From NCBI RefSeq assembly GCF_013178945.1, contig NZ_JABFDM010000019.1:1-64000 (forward strand): 64,000 nt of DNA. The letters run 5' to 3'. Below the pieces are notes generated by a model that did not search any database, had not been told where the DNA came from, and was given only the letters and a program-made list of their open reading frames with translations. Shown here one piece after another: positions 1 to 8,608 of this stretch. Source of the DNA: Bradyrhizobium aeschynomenes (lineage in GTDB: Bacteria > Pseudomonadota > Alphaproteobacteria > Rhizobiales > Xanthobacteraceae). The number at the start of each line of letters is the position of its first letter. Positions within the stretch are counted from its first letter, which is position 1. The position numbers were made by a program, and so were the translations under genes.

Positions 1-89
1 ATCACCTAAGGGGAGTGAATCACCGTTCGTCAGCTAACGGAATCCATTTATGAGTACAGATCCTAGTTCAGCTGCTGCGTCATTCTCCA

Positions 90-191
90 CTGTCATCCCC
101 GCGCAGGCGGGGATCCAGTACGCCGCGGCGGCTGTTGTTGAATCGAGACGGCACGGCGTACTGGATCATCCGCTTGCGCGGATGATGACAG
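90..191. repeat. Palindromic intergenic repeat (hairpin type A2)
   Basis: Two inverted arms flank a short spacer. The left arm (about 90-125) carries CTGTCATCCCCGCG and GGATCCAGTACGCCG; the right arm (about 154-191) carries CGGCGTACTGGATC and GATGATGACAG. A closely similar hairpin recurs at 47.83-47.92 kb, and a single related arm lies at about 27.35-27.39 kb. It sits just beyond the 3' end of the MATE gene, so it could also protect or end that transcript. Confidence 0.75.
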
Positions 192-192
192 T

Positions 193-1572
193 TTAAATTG
201 TCGGACGAGCAGGGCTCTTCTCAAACGATGCCCTCAGCAGCGCCGGATAGCGTGCGGCCTGGAAGCCGCCGCGGGCGGCGTAGAAGCCGAGCAGGGCAAT
301 CCATAATCCGGTGTTGCCGTAGCCGCGCAGGGTGAACCAGATCGCGAGGAACACGATCAGCGCAGCGATCATCAGATTGCGCATGTCGCGCGCCCAGGTG
401 GCGCCGATATAGACGCCGTCGAATGCGAAGGCGAACACCGACAGCAGCGGCGAGGCGACCACGAACGGCAGATAGTCGCGCGCGGCGCTGCGAACGCCGG
501 GGCTTGCCGTCATCACATCGATCAGGTCAGGCCCGAACAGCGCGAAGATCACGGCGACAACGAGCGCGAAGCCGAAGCCCCAGACCAGCACCAGCCTCGT
601 CGCGCCGGCGAAGGCGCCCCTGTTGCGCGCGCCAAAGGCGTAGCCACAGAGCTGCTCCGCGGCGTTGGCAAGCCCATCGAGAAAGAACGCCGCCACCAGC
701 AGGAAATTGTTCAGCACTGCGTTGGCGGCGAGCGTGGTGTCGCCGGCACGCGCGCCCTGCGAGGTGAAGAACAGGAAGGCTGCGATCATCGCGGCGGTGC
801 GGATCATGATGTCGCGATTCACCGCCATCATGTGCATCAGCTTGACGCGGTCGAACAACGCGGGCGGCGAGAGACCGCACGTCGTCGAGACCAGCCGGTG
901 CGCCAGAACCAGGCCGATCACCACGCCGACGGCCTCCGCAATCAGCGCGGCGATCGCAGCGCCGGCAATGCCGGTTTCCAGCACCTGCACCAGCAGAATG
1001 GTCGCCGCCATGTTGATCAGGTTGATCGCGACCTGGACCGCGAGCGCCAGCTTGGCGCGCGCCAGCCCGACGAGCCAGCCGAGCAGCACGTAGTTGGCGA
1101 GCGCGAGCGGCGCCGACCAGATTCGCACGGTGAAATAGGTTCGCGCGGCGCCGAGGACGGCATCGCTGCCGCCCATGATCTCGAAGATGATGCCAGCCAG
1201 CGGCAGCTGCAGGGCGATCAACGCGACTCCGATCAGTGCAGCGAGCGCAAGCCCGCGGATCAGCACCATCCGGATCTCGTCGGCCTCCCCGGCGCCGAGC
1301 GACTGCGCGGTGAAGGCGAGCGTGCTCGCCCGCAGGAAGGCGAACAGCCAGAACAGGCAGTCGAAGATCACCGAGGCCATCGCCACGCCGCCGAGCATGG
1401 CGGCTTCGCCGAGCCGGCCGATCGCCGTGGTCGAGACGATGCCGATCAGCGGCGTGGTCAGGTTGGCGATCATCGCGGGACCTGCGATGTCGAACACCTG
1501 GGCAGTCGTGACGGCCGCCCCCTTGGGTCCCGGTGAATGCAATGGAATGCTCGCTCGCCTGGCCCGTGTCAC
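193..1572 (-). CDS. MATE family efflux transporter (DinF-like)
   Basis: A 459-residue inner-membrane protein with about 12 hydrophobic helices in two similar halves, as in cation-coupled multidrug/toxin exporters of the MATE family. The first half opens with the typical core reading VFDIAGPAMIANLTTPLIG (residues about 26-44), followed by TAIGRLG. The second half starts near residue 245 (RDIMIRTAAMIAAFL). The size is usual for the family. The start is a GTG with no clear Shine-Dalgarno, but no better in-frame start precedes the first helix. It is separated from the MBL-fold gene upstream by 68 bp and may be transcribed with it. Substrate is not predictable; DinF-like sequence suggests oxidants or toxic organics. 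Confidence 0.88.
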   Translation of the reverse strand: MTRARRASIPLHSPGPKGAAVTTAQVFDIAGPAMIANLTTPLIGIVSTTAIGRLGEAAMLGGVAMASVIFDCLFWLFAFLRASTLAFTAQSLGAGEADEIRMVLIRGLALAALIGVALIALQLPLAGIIFEIMGGSDAVLGAARTYFTVRIWSAPLALANYVLLGWLVGLARAKLALAVQVAINLINMAATILLVQVLETGIAGAAIAALIAEAVGVVIGLVLAHRLVSTTCGLSPPALFDRVKLMHMMAVNRDIMIRTAAMIAAFLFFTSQGARAGDTTLAANAVLNNFLLVAAFFLDGLANAAEQLCGYAFGARNRGAFAGATRLVLVWGFGFALVVAVIFALFGPDLIDVMTASPGVRSAARDYLPFVVASPLLSVFAFAFDGVYIGATWARDMRNLMIAALIVFLAIWFTLRGYGNTGLWIALLGFYAARGGFQAARYPALLRASFEKSPARPTI

Positions 1573-1640
1573 CCGCCGCGCTGCTGCGGCGGTCTCAGCC
1601 CCGGTCCGGGCCTACCATAGCCGGCACCGCTGATATGATG

Positions 1641-2375
1641 CTAGAGATCAATCGTCATACCGTCATGCGCTGTCTCATGCGGCAGGTTCGGCAGCCGCCG
1701 CAGCATGTCGTCGCTCATATGGGTGAGCACCAGCCGCTTCGGCCTGATCTCGTCGAGATGGGCCTCCAGCGCCGCGAGGCTGAGATGGTTCTTCACGGGC
1801 TTGTCGAACGTATAGGCTTCGGCGACGAGCAGGTCGGCCTCGCGGCCGAGCGGGATCAGGCTGTCCGTCCATTCGGTGTCGGCGGTGTAGGCCACCACCT
1901 TGCCCTCGGCTTCGATGCGGTAGCCGAGAAACGGCCCGCCGGAATTGCCGTGCACGACCGGAAACGGCGTCACGCCGACGTCGCCGAAGCGCACCGGCTG
2001 CTCGGGCGCGAGCTCGACCACCGACAGTTCGAACTTGCGCGGCGTGCTGGAGGAATGCTCGAACATCGCCTCCATCACCTGCGTCAGCCGCGTCGCGATG
2101 CCGGCGGGGCCTGCGATCACCAGCGGCTGCGTCCGCCGCGAGAATTGCGCGTCGAGCAGCAGGAAGGGAAGGCCTGCGAAATGATCGCCGTGGAAATGCG
2201 TGATCAGGATCAGCGCGACATCGTTGCAGGCGATGCCGAGCCGCTTCAGCGCGAGCAGCGACGAGGTACCGCAGTCGATCAGCAGGTTGGTGCGCGCGCC
2301 CGTTAGATGGAAGCAGGTGTTGGACCTGCCGCCCGAGCCGAACGCGTCACCGCAGCCGACGAAGCGGAGCTGCAT
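1641..2375 (-). CDS. Metallo-beta-lactamase-fold hydrolase (RNase Z/ElaC-like)
   Basis: A 244-residue cytoplasmic hydrolase of the metallo-beta-lactamase fold. The two-zinc signature HFHGDH lies at about residues 60-65, with a later histidine in PVVHGNSGG (about 115), aspartate in AYTADTEWTD (about 150) and histidine in VLTHMSDD. The general layout is that of RNase Z/ElaC-like or phosphodiesterase-type MBL proteins, but the tRNase Z exosite arm is not evident, so a tRNA-processing role is not claimed. I chose the ATG before QLRFVGCGDAFGSGG because it begins the first beta strand; a start 11 codons earlier would overlap the upstream gene. It follows the DUF6460 gene by 13 bp and is probably co-transcribed with it. 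Confidence 0.85.
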   Translation of the reverse strand: MQLRFVGCGDAFGSGGRSNTCFHLTGARTNLLIDCGTSSLLALKRLGIACNDVALILITHFHGDHFAGLPFLLLDAQFSRRTQPLVIAGPAGIATRLTQVMEAMFEHSSSTPRKFELSVVELAPEQPVRFGDVGVTPFPVVHGNSGGPFLGYRIEAEGKVVAYTADTEWTDSLIPLGREADLLVAEAYTFDKPVKNHLSLAALEAHLDEIRPKRLVLTHMSDDMLRRLPNLPHETAHDGMTIDL

Positions 2376-2388
2376 CGGCTGTGCTCCT

Positions 2389-2697
2389 TCATCTGCCGCG
2401 CGGGGCAAACAGCCGCGACAGGAACCAGATCGGAATCACGATCACGGCGCCGAGCAGGAAGTAGCGCCACAGCCAGTTGAAGGCGTCGAAGCCGAGCTCG
2501 TAGAGCCGGATGAACAGCAGCCGGATGCTGTGCAGGATGTTCAGCGGGTCGAAGCCGATCGCCGACAGCACGACACCGACCAGGATGGACAGCAGCACCA
2601 GCCGGAACGCGACGGCGACCGGCGAGCCGCCGAGAAAGCGATACAGGCCATCCGAGCTGCGGCCGCGGGCCGGATAGTCCCTGATGTCGTTCGACAT
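2389..2697 (-). CDS. Small membrane protein, DUF6460-like
   Basis: A 102-residue protein with a short polar N-terminus and two to three hydrophobic segments (VAFRLVLLSILVGVVLSAIG, then YFLLGAVIVIPIWFLSRLF at the C-terminus). It resembles the DUF6460 family of alphaproteobacterial inner-membrane proteins, whose function is not known. GGAGACG lies just before the ATG. It is the first gene of a likely two- or three-gene minus-strand unit with the MBL hydrolase. The family name is from recall, not search. Confidence 0.7.
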   Translation of the reverse strand: MSNDIRDYPARGRSSDGLYRFLGGSPVAVAFRLVLLSILVGVVLSAIGFDPLNILHSIRLLFIRLYELGFDAFNWLWRYFLLGAVIVIPIWFLSRLFAPRGR

Positions 2698-2852
2698 GTC
2701 ATCGTCTCCAGGCGGGTTCGTCGGATTCGCGAGGGCACATTATAAAGCACGGCAGGGCAGGTGGGGAACCCGCGCCAGCGGCGCAAGCTGGTTACTGCCA
2801 TTTAATGTTCCGCGCACGCGCCCACTTTTGCTGGTGCACGCGCTCTCCATTT

Positions 2853-2928
2853 TCGTCATGGCCGGGCTTGACCCGGCCATCCGTCTTTCGAGGGGGATGG
2901 ATGCCCGGGTCAAGCCCGGGCATGACGA
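2853..2928. repeat. Palindromic intergenic repeat (hairpin type A1)
   Basis: Inverted arms of about 30 bp: TCGTCATGGCCGGGCTTGAC on the left and the mirrored GGGTCAAGCCCGGGCATGA on the right. It is the same family as the repeat at 43.35-43.43 kb and the single arm at about 5.93-5.98 kb. It lies between the ligase 3' end and the divergent DUF6460 promoter. Confidence 0.8.
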
Positions 2929-2972
2929 GCCACAAACTGTCACGCCCGTTGTGTCGAAAACCGAGAGCATTC

Positions 2973-4847
2973 TTACCTCGCCGTCTCGCTCTTCAGCATG
3001 CGCTCCAGCGTTTCCAGCCGGTCGGCGTCGCGCGGCGGCTTGTCCCAGCGCAGGCGGTTGATGCGGGGGAAGCGCATCGCGACGCCGGATTTGTGCCGCG
3101 GCGATTTCTGCAGACCCTCGAATGCGACCTCCAGCACCAGGCCCTGTTCGGGCTCGTGCACGACGTGACGGACGGGGCCGAACTTCTCCGTGGTGTTGCG
3201 GCGGACGAAGCGGTCGATCTGCAGCAGCTCCTCGTCGGTGAAGCCGAAATAGGCCTTGCCGACCGGAACGAGCTGATCGCCGCCATCGCCTGACGTCCAC
3301 ACACCGAACGTGTAGTCGGAGTAATAGGACGAGCGCTTGCCGTGGCCGCGCTGCGCATACATCAGCACGGCGTCAATGATGTGCGGATCGCGCTTCCACT
3401 TCCACCACTGCCCCTTCGGCCGGCCCGGCAGATAGACCGCGTCGCGCCGTTTCAGCATCACGCCCTCGACCGCCTCGGCATCGTCCCCGGCGCCGGCCGA
3501 TGCGGGATCGGCGCGCGCAGCCGTCAGTTCGTCCCAGGTGGAGAATGCGACCGTCGGTGACAGATCGACGCGTGGATCATCGAGGCGCCTGATGAACGCT
3601 TCCAGTTTCGCGCGCCGCGCTTCGAATGGCAGCTCGCGCAGATCATTCTCCTCGTCGCCGAGCAGGTCGTAGGCGCGCAGGTGGATCGGGTAGTCCTTCA
3701 TCAGCTTCGGCGACACCGTCTTGCGGTTCAGCCGCTGCTGCAGCACGTTGAAGCTCTGCACGCGCTGATCACGCACGACCAGCAGTTCGCCGTCGAGCGC
3801 GCCCGGCAGATGCAGCGACGGCAACAGATCAGGGAAGCTCGCGGTGATGTCCTCGCCGCTGCGCGAATACAGCCGTGTGACCATGCGGCCATCAGCCTCG
3901 CGGCCGCTGACTGCCTGCACCCGGATGCCGTCCCATTTCCACTCCGCGATGTAATCGGTCGCGGTCATGCCGGCGAAGTCATCGTCCTCGACGGCATGCG
4001 CCAGCATCACCGGCCGGAACGGCGCGGGATCACGATTGACGGGCTTGTCGCCGCGGCCTTCCAACCAGGCAAACAGATCGAGATAGGGCGGCGCGAGGCC
4101 CGGCCAGATCAGTTCGACCTCGTGAGGGTCCTTGTCGCCGAGCGCTGCCGCCGCCGTCTTGGCAAGGCGCGCCGAGATGCCGATTCGAAGCGCGCCGGTG
4201 ACGAGCTTCAGCAGCGCCCAGCGCCCGGTCTCGTCGAGCTCGTCCAGCCACTGCGCGAGCTGTCTCGGCATCTCGGTCTTGCCGAGCGTACGCAGCGTGG
4301 TAACGACCTCGGTGAGCGTCGGCGGCGGCGGGTTGTTGTGGCCGGGCGGGGGCTGGTTCGAGGGACCACCCGTGGGGGACCCCCCTCCCTGACCCTCCCC
4401 CACAAGGGGGGAGGGAACGGAGAGAGCGGTGCTCGGAAGGACGAGGTCAGTGGCTGAGCCATTGTCCGATGTTGCCCGAGCTGCAACCTCCGCACGCCAC
4501 TCGGCTCCCTCCCCCCTTGTGGGGGAGGGCTGGGGAGGGGGGTACCCGGAAACGAGTTGCTGCTGATGCGCGCCACTCTTCGGCCACATCAGTGCGACGG
4601 TCTCGGAGAGATCGCCGACATAGTCATACGACAATGCGAACAGCACCGGGTCGGTGCGTGCGGCGATCAGGTCGCGGATCAGCGCCGGCTTGGCGTGCTT
4701 GAACGAGAGCGCGCCGGTCAGCGCGGCCAGCGCGTAGCCGCGGTCGGGGTCCTCGACCTCGCGGAAATACGAGGTCAGCAGGCGCAGCTTGTTGTTGCGG
4801 CCGGGCTCGTAGGCGAGGCGGTCGAGCAGTTCGGCGAAGCGGTTCAT
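2973..4847 (-). CDS. ATP-dependent DNA ligase of the ligase-associated DNA damage response set
   Basis: Seals nicks in duplex DNA using ATP. The 624-residue protein has an N-terminal DNA-binding domain (about 1-290, interrupted by an insert), an adenylation domain with the nucleotidyl-lysine motif EWKWDGIR (Lys near 303), further motifs DGELLVV and EGVMLKRRDAVYLPGRPKGQWWKWK, and a C-terminal OB domain ending at RMLKSETAR. It has no polymerase or nuclease domains of LigD. The true start is the ATG at 4847, overlapping the stop of the exonuclease gene by four bases (ATGA), so the two are translationally coupled. Residues about 100-158 are proline/glycine-rich and encoded by a palindromic repeat inserted in frame, which explains why it is longer than the usual 530-570 residues. 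Function is firm; whether the inserted loop is tolerated is inferred from the intact frame. Confidence 0.93.
   Translation of the reverse strand: MNRFAELLDRLAYEPGRNNKLRLLTSYFREVEDPDRGYALAALTGALSFKHAKPALIRDLIAARTDPVLFALSYDYVGDLSETVALMWPKSGAHQQQLVSGYPPPQPSPTRGEGAEWRAEVAARATSDNGSATDLVLPSTALSVPSPLVGEGQGGGSPTGGPSNQPPPGHNNPPPPTLTEVVTTLRTLGKTEMPRQLAQWLDELDETGRWALLKLVTGALRIGISARLAKTAAAALGDKDPHEVELIWPGLAPPYLDLFAWLEGRGDKPVNRDPAPFRPVMLAHAVEDDDFAGMTATDYIAEWKWDGIRVQAVSGREADGRMVTRLYSRSGEDITASFPDLLPSLHLPGALDGELLVVRDQRVQSFNVLQQRLNRKTVSPKLMKDYPIHLRAYDLLGDEENDLRELPFEARRAKLEAFIRRLDDPRVDLSPTVAFSTWDELTAARADPASAGAGDDAEAVEGVMLKRRDAVYLPGRPKGQWWKWKRDPHIIDAVLMYAQRGHGKRSSYYSDYTFGVWTSGDGGDQLVPVGKAYFGFTDEELLQIDRFVRRNTTEKFGPVRHVVHEPEQGLVLEVAFEGLQKSPRHKSGVAMRFPRINRLRWDKPPRDADRLETLERMLKSETAR
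4375..4547. repeat. Palindromic repeat inserted in frame in the DNA ligase gene
   Basis: Two inverted arms of about 45 bp enclose about 80 bp. The left arm (about 4375-4420) reads ACCCCCCTCCC, then CCCTCCCCCACAAGG, ending GGGAACGG. The right arm (about 4502-4547) is its near-perfect inverse, starting CGGCTCCCTCC and ending GGTACCC. The core is related to the CCCTCTCCC-type hairpins at 11.94 and 59.68-59.83 kb. Inside the ligase it is read through without a stop, encoding a Pro/Gly/Ser/Arg-rich segment on the minus strand. Confidence 0.85.
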
Positions 4848-5890
4848 GCCTCGGCGTCCTCCGTGGCCACCGCTTCGCTCTCCTCTTCGTCGCCATAGCC
4901 GACGAGATCGAGCGGCCGTGCCGCCAGCCCTTTGCTCCGGCACCAATGCACCAGCGCATCCTCCTGGCCGTGCGTCACCCAGACCTCGCCGGCGCCGGTG
5001 GCCGCGATGGTCGCAGTCAGCCCATCCCAGTCGGCATGGTCCGAGATCACCAGCGGCAGCTCGACGCCGCGCTGCCGGGCGCGGGCGCGCACCCGCATCC
5101 AGCCCGAGGCGAAGGCGGTGACCGGATCTGGAAAACGCCGCGTCCACAGATCGGAGGTGGCGCTCGGCGGCGCCAAGGTGATGGTGCCCGCGAGCTCCGC
5201 CTTTTTGACGCCCTTGACCGGCCTGAGCTCACCGAGCGCGACGCCCTTGTCCTGGTAGTAGCGCGTAATCTTCTCCATCGCGCCATGCAGGTAGATCGGT
5301 GCGTCATAGCCGGCCTCGCGGATCAGCGCGATCACGCGCTGCGCCTTGCCAAGGGAATACGCACCGACGAGATGCGCGCGCTCGGGAAACAGCGCCACCG
5401 AGGCCAGCAGCTTGCTCACCTCGTTCGCTGCCTCACCGTGGCGGAACACGGGAAGACCGAACGTCGCCTCGGTGATGAAGACGTCGCACTGCACCAGCTC
5501 GAACGGCGCGCAGGTCGGATCTCGTGCATCCTTGTAGTCGCCGGAGGCGACGATGCAGGTGCCGCCGCAGGACACCTTGATCTGCGCCGAGCCCAGCACG
5601 TGCCCCGCGGGATGAAAGCTGACCGCGACATCGCCGAGCCGGACCGCCTCGCCATAGCGGATCGCCTGCGTCGCACCGGCGAAGTTCTCGCCATAGCGCA
5701 GCCGCATGATGTCGAGCGTCTCCTGCGTCGCCAGCACCGCGCCGTGGCCGGCGCGTGCGTGGTCGGAATGGCCGTGCGTGATCAGCGCCCGTTCGACGGG
5801 GCGCACGGGATCGATGTGAAAGCCGCCGGCCTTGCAGCACAGGCCGGCGGGAACGGGCAGGAGGATGTCTTGCGGGCGCATGGTGGTCAT
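4844..5890 (-). CDS. Ligase-associated DNA damage response exonuclease (MBL fold)
   Basis: A 348-residue metallo-beta-lactamase/beta-CASP-type nuclease, the exonuclease partner of the bacterial ligase/helicase/phosphoesterase repair set. The zinc signature reads THGHSDHARAGHG (about residues 38-50), with later metal-binding elements FHPAGHVLGSAQI (about 92-104), ASGDYKDARDPT and SDHADWDG near the C-terminus. The family resembles SNM1/mRNA 3'-end exonuclease YSH1-type enzymes. It begins the minus-strand operon; its last codon overlaps the ligase start in an ATGA junction. An alternative ATG lies three codons downstream of the chosen start. A role in double-strand-break or crosslink processing is inferred from the conserved association. 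Confidence 0.92.
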   Translation of the reverse strand: MTTMRPQDILLPVPAGLCCKAGGFHIDPVRPVERALITHGHSDHARAGHGAVLATQETLDIMRLRYGENFAGATQAIRYGEAVRLGDVAVSFHPAGHVLGSAQIKVSCGGTCIVASGDYKDARDPTCAPFELVQCDVFITEATFGLPVFRHGEAANEVSKLLASVALFPERAHLVGAYSLGKAQRVIALIREAGYDAPIYLHGAMEKITRYYQDKGVALGELRPVKGVKKAELAGTITLAPPSATSDLWTRRFPDPVTAFASGWMRVRARARQRGVELPLVISDHADWDGLTATIAATGAGEVWVTHGQEDALVHWCRSKGLAARPLDLVGYGDEEESEAVATEDAEA

Positions 5891-5933
5891 ATAGGTCTCG
5901 GGTTGGAAATTTCAGCCGGTCCCACACTCCGCC

Positions 5934-5985
5934 CGTCATGCGCGGGCTTGACCCGCGCATCCATCTCCTGGAATGACAGCGCCGC
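5934..5985. repeat. Single arm of type A1 repeat
   Basis: CGTCATGCGCGGGCTTGACC followed by CGCGCATCCATCTCC and GGAATGACAG resembles one collapsed copy of the A1 hairpin. It lies in the divergent promoter gap between the exonuclease and the TPR-methyltransferase. Confidence 0.55.
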
Positions 5986-6003
5986 CCAGACCATGGTTCC
6001 CAG

Positions 6004-6930
6004 ATGCCTCACCGCCTGTTCCTGTCCTCCGGCGATCTGATCGCCGACCGTCGCTACGAGTTCGCCCGCGACCTCGAATTGAAGGGCGATCTGGTCGCCG
6101 CTGCCGAGGTGATGGAGCAGGCGCTCGAGGTCGCGCCGAATTTCGCCTCGGCCTGGTTCGAGCTGGGCAAGATGCGGATTGCACTCGGTGAAACCGACAA
6201 GGCGATCTCGGCCCTGCAGAACGCCGTTGCCGCCGATCCGGATGACCGCCACGGTGCCGGCGTGCGGCTGATGCAACTCGGCGCCTCGCCACTTGCCGAC
6301 ATGCCGAAGGCTTATGTGCAGTCGCTGTTCGATCAATACGCGCCGCGCTTCGAAGCCGAGCTGATCGAGCGGCTCAACTACCGGGCGCCCAGCATCCTGT
6401 TCAAGGCCGTGCTCGCGGTGCGCGCCGCCGAGAGGAAGCCGGCCCATTTCAAGCGCGCCATCGATCTCGGCTGCGGCACGGGCCTCGGCGCCGCCGCCTT
6501 CGCCAAGAACGTCGACGGCTTCGTCGGCATCGACCTGTCCGCCGGCATGATCGCGGAGGCGCGCGCGACCGGTCTCTATGCCGAGCTCGAGGTCGACGAC
6601 ATGACGGCGGGCTTGCAGCGCCGGCCGGACGCGTCCGCGGATCTCGTCCTCGCCGCCGATGCGATGGTCTATGTCGGCGACCTCGCGCCGGTGCTGCGCG
6701 AGATCGAACGTGTGCTCAGACCCGGCGGACTGCTGGCCTTTACCGTCGAGACGCATGATGGCGCTGGCGTGATCATGGGCAAGGGCCTGCGCTATGCCCA
6801 TGCTGCGGAATATCTGCGCGGTATCATCGCGGGGGCGCGTTTGCAGCCGATGCATCTCGATCCGGCATCGCCGCGCACCGAAGATCAGGTGCCCGTGCGT
6901 GGGCTGGCCGTCGTTGCCGGCAAATCTTGA
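6004..6930 (+). CDS. TPR-containing class I SAM-dependent methyltransferase
   Basis: A 308-residue soluble protein. Residues about 10-80 form two TPR-like helical pairs (GDLVAAAEVMEQALEVAPNF, then ETDKAISALQNAVAADPDD). Residues about 135-300 are a Rossmann-fold methyltransferase with motif I DLGCGTGLG (about 156), the acidic strand-2 motif GIDLSAGMI and a motif-IV region DLVLAADAMVYVGDL. The substrate is unknown. The TPR part suggests a protein or protein-bound substrate. It stands divergent from the exonuclease gene and lies inside the split repair locus, but nothing in its sequence ties it to repair. Confidence 0.85.
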   Translation: MPHRLFLSSGDLIADRRYEFARDLELKGDLVAAAEVMEQALEVAPNFASAWFELGKMRIALGETDKAISALQNAVAADPDDRHGAGVRLMQLGASPLADMPKAYVQSLFDQYAPRFEAELIERLNYRAPSILFKAVLAVRAAERKPAHFKRAIDLGCGTGLGAAAFAKNVDGFVGIDLSAGMIAEARATGLYAELEVDDMTAGLQRRPDASADLVLAADAMVYVGDLAPVLREIERVLRPGGLLAFTVETHDGAGVIMGKGLRYAHAAEYLRGIIAGARLQPMHLDPASPRTEDQVPVRGLAVVAGKS

Positions 6931-7033
6931 GTCTACACGCTAGGACCGGCGGCGCATCGCATTGCACTGCGCCGGTTGGTCGCAACTTGGCTCTTGCGTG
7001 GCTCTCCCGATCCCAGAAAGATAGGCCAGTCTA

Positions 7034-7040
7034 GGGAGAG
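7034..7040 (+). promoter_or_regulatory. Ribosome binding site deciding the start of the binding protein
   Basis: GGGAGAG lies seven bases before the ATG at 7048 and is followed by a twin-arginine-like leader. This decides against the longer reading frame that opens at 6976. Confidence 0.65.
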
Positions 7041-7047
7041 ACAACAA

Positions 7048-8277
7048 ATGAAGAAGAATCTGACCCGGCGCGATTTCTGCGCCACCGCGCTTGCGACCTT
7101 GGGTGCGTCGACCATCGCCTCGCCTTATGTCTGGGCGGCCGAGAAGAAGTACGACGCCGGCGCCAGCGACACCGAGATCAAGCTCGGCCAGACCATTCCG
7201 CATTCCGGCCCCGGCTCGCTGTATGGCGTGCTCGGCCGCGTCGGCGAGGCCTATTTCCAGATGCTGAACGAGCAGGGCGGCATCAACGGGCGCAAGATCA
7301 AGTTCATGACGATGGACGACGCCTATAGCGCGCCGAAATGCGTCGAGGCGACACGGCGCTTGGTGGAGCAGGACGAGGTGCTGGCGCTGTACGGCTCGCT
7401 CGGCACCGCGCCGCAGACCGCCGTGCACAAATACCTCAACTCCAAGGGCGTGCCGCAGTTGCTGCTCAACACCGGCGCCTCGAAGTGGAACGATCCGAAG
7501 AACTACAAATGGACCATGGCCGGCTTGCCACTCTATCCGACGGAGGCACGCATTCTCGCCAAGCACGTGCTGAGCGTGAAGCCCGAGGCCAAGATCGGCA
7601 TCCTCTATCAGAACGACGATTTCGGCCGCGACTTCCTCGGTCCCTTCAAGAAGACGCTGGCCGACGCCGGCGGCAAGGCGCAGGTGATCATGGAGCAGAC
7701 CTATGATCTCACCGAGCCGACGGTGGACTCGCAGCTGATCAACCTGTCGAAGTCGGGCGCCGACGTCTTCTATAACATCTCCACCGGCAAGGCGAGCTCG
7801 CAGTCGATCCGCAAGGCCGCCGAGCTCGGCTGGAAGCCGCTGCAATTGCTGTCGGCGGGCTCGACCGGCCGCTCGATCCTGTCGGCTGCCGGCTTCGACA
7901 ACGCCAAGGACATCGTGGCCATCCGCTACTCCAAGGACGCCGGCGTGCCGCGCTGGAAGGACGATCCCGACGTCAAGGCGTTCGAGGCCCTGCGCGCCAA
8001 GTACCTGCCGAATGTCGATCCGGACAACAGCATCGCCTATGCCGGCTATGGCCAGGCGGCGTCGATGGCGGAGATCCTGCGCCGCTGCGGCGACACGCTG
8101 ACGCGCGAGAACGTGCTCAAGCATGCCACCACGCTCGCCGGCTTCCACTCCCCCTATTTCCTCGACGGCGTGAATTTCAGCTACACGCCGGACGACTACA
8201 CGCCGATGAAGACGCTCTACATCTCGATCTTCAACGGCAAGGACTGGGATATCTCGGCCAAGCCGGTGACGGAGTAG
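7048..8277 (+). CDS. ABC transporter substrate-binding protein, branched-chain amino acid type
   Basis: A 409-residue periplasmic binding protein of the LivJ-like type I fold. The leader NLTRRDFCATALATLG then ASPYVWA is a Tat-type signal peptide (RR at about 7-8) with cleavage near residue 30. The mature part starts YDAGASDTEIKLGQTIPHSG and ends with the typical second-lobe segment. It binds a small solute, usually an amino acid, amide, aromatic acid or urea; which one cannot be told. No permease or ATPase genes flank it, so it is an orphan and would need a transporter encoded elsewhere. Confidence 0.9.
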   Translation: MKKNLTRRDFCATALATLGASTIASPYVWAAEKKYDAGASDTEIKLGQTIPHSGPGSLYGVLGRVGEAYFQMLNEQGGINGRKIKFMTMDDAYSAPKCVEATRRLVEQDEVLALYGSLGTAPQTAVHKYLNSKGVPQLLLNTGASKWNDPKNYKWTMAGLPLYPTEARILAKHVLSVKPEAKIGILYQNDDFGRDFLGPFKKTLADAGGKAQVIMEQTYDLTEPTVDSQLINLSKSGADVFYNISTGKASSQSIRKAAELGWKPLQLLSAGSTGRSILSAAGFDNAKDIVAIRYSKDAGVPRWKDDPDVKAFEALRAKYLPNVDPDNSIAYAGYGQAASMAEILRRCGDTLTRENVLKHATTLAGFHSPYFLDGVNFSYTPDDYTPMKTLYISIFNGKDWDISAKPVTE

Positions 8278-8608
8278 TCGGCGGGCGTCTTCCGCGACGG
8301 TGGAAGGCCCGCGCGTCCGCCGTCGAGAGGTTCGCGCCTGGCGGTTCGAAATCGGTGTCATTCCGGGGCGCCCGCAGGGCGAGCCTGGAATCCATCGAGC
8401 CGCACATTCTGTCGTGACATGGATTCCGGGCTCGCGCTGCGCACCCCTGGAAGGCCGGCGGAGACAGCCGCATCGCCACTACGCAAGTTGGACGACGGCT
8501 TGGCAGGCTTGACCGGCGCGCGCCGCTGCCTCTGCGCGCCATGCTTGCCCGCTCCATGGCAAGGCCTGGCCCCTCGACGAACCGCGAGCGACTGCCTACC
8601 TTCCCTCG
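8278..8608. other. Gap without a gene
   Basis: This 331-bp stretch between the binding protein and the helicase holds a type B palindromic repeat (8357-8452). I see no convincing coding frame in the rest. The helicase promoter probably lies in 8453-8608. Confidence 0.5.
8357..8452. repeat. Palindromic repeat (type B, TCATTCCGGGG family)
   Basis: Left arm GTCATTCCGGGGCGC to TGGAATCCATC; right arm ATGGATTCCGGGCTCG to CCCCTGGAA. Near-identical members lie at 32.35-32.46 and 47.66-47.76 kb, with a variant at 24.83-24.95 kb. Confidence 0.75.

Noticed and set aside
4848-5147. 100-residue N-terminal extension of the DNA ligase frame
   Set aside because: It lies wholly inside the exonuclease gene in another frame, is Arg/Gly-rich and lacks family sequence; the ATGA overlap start fits better.
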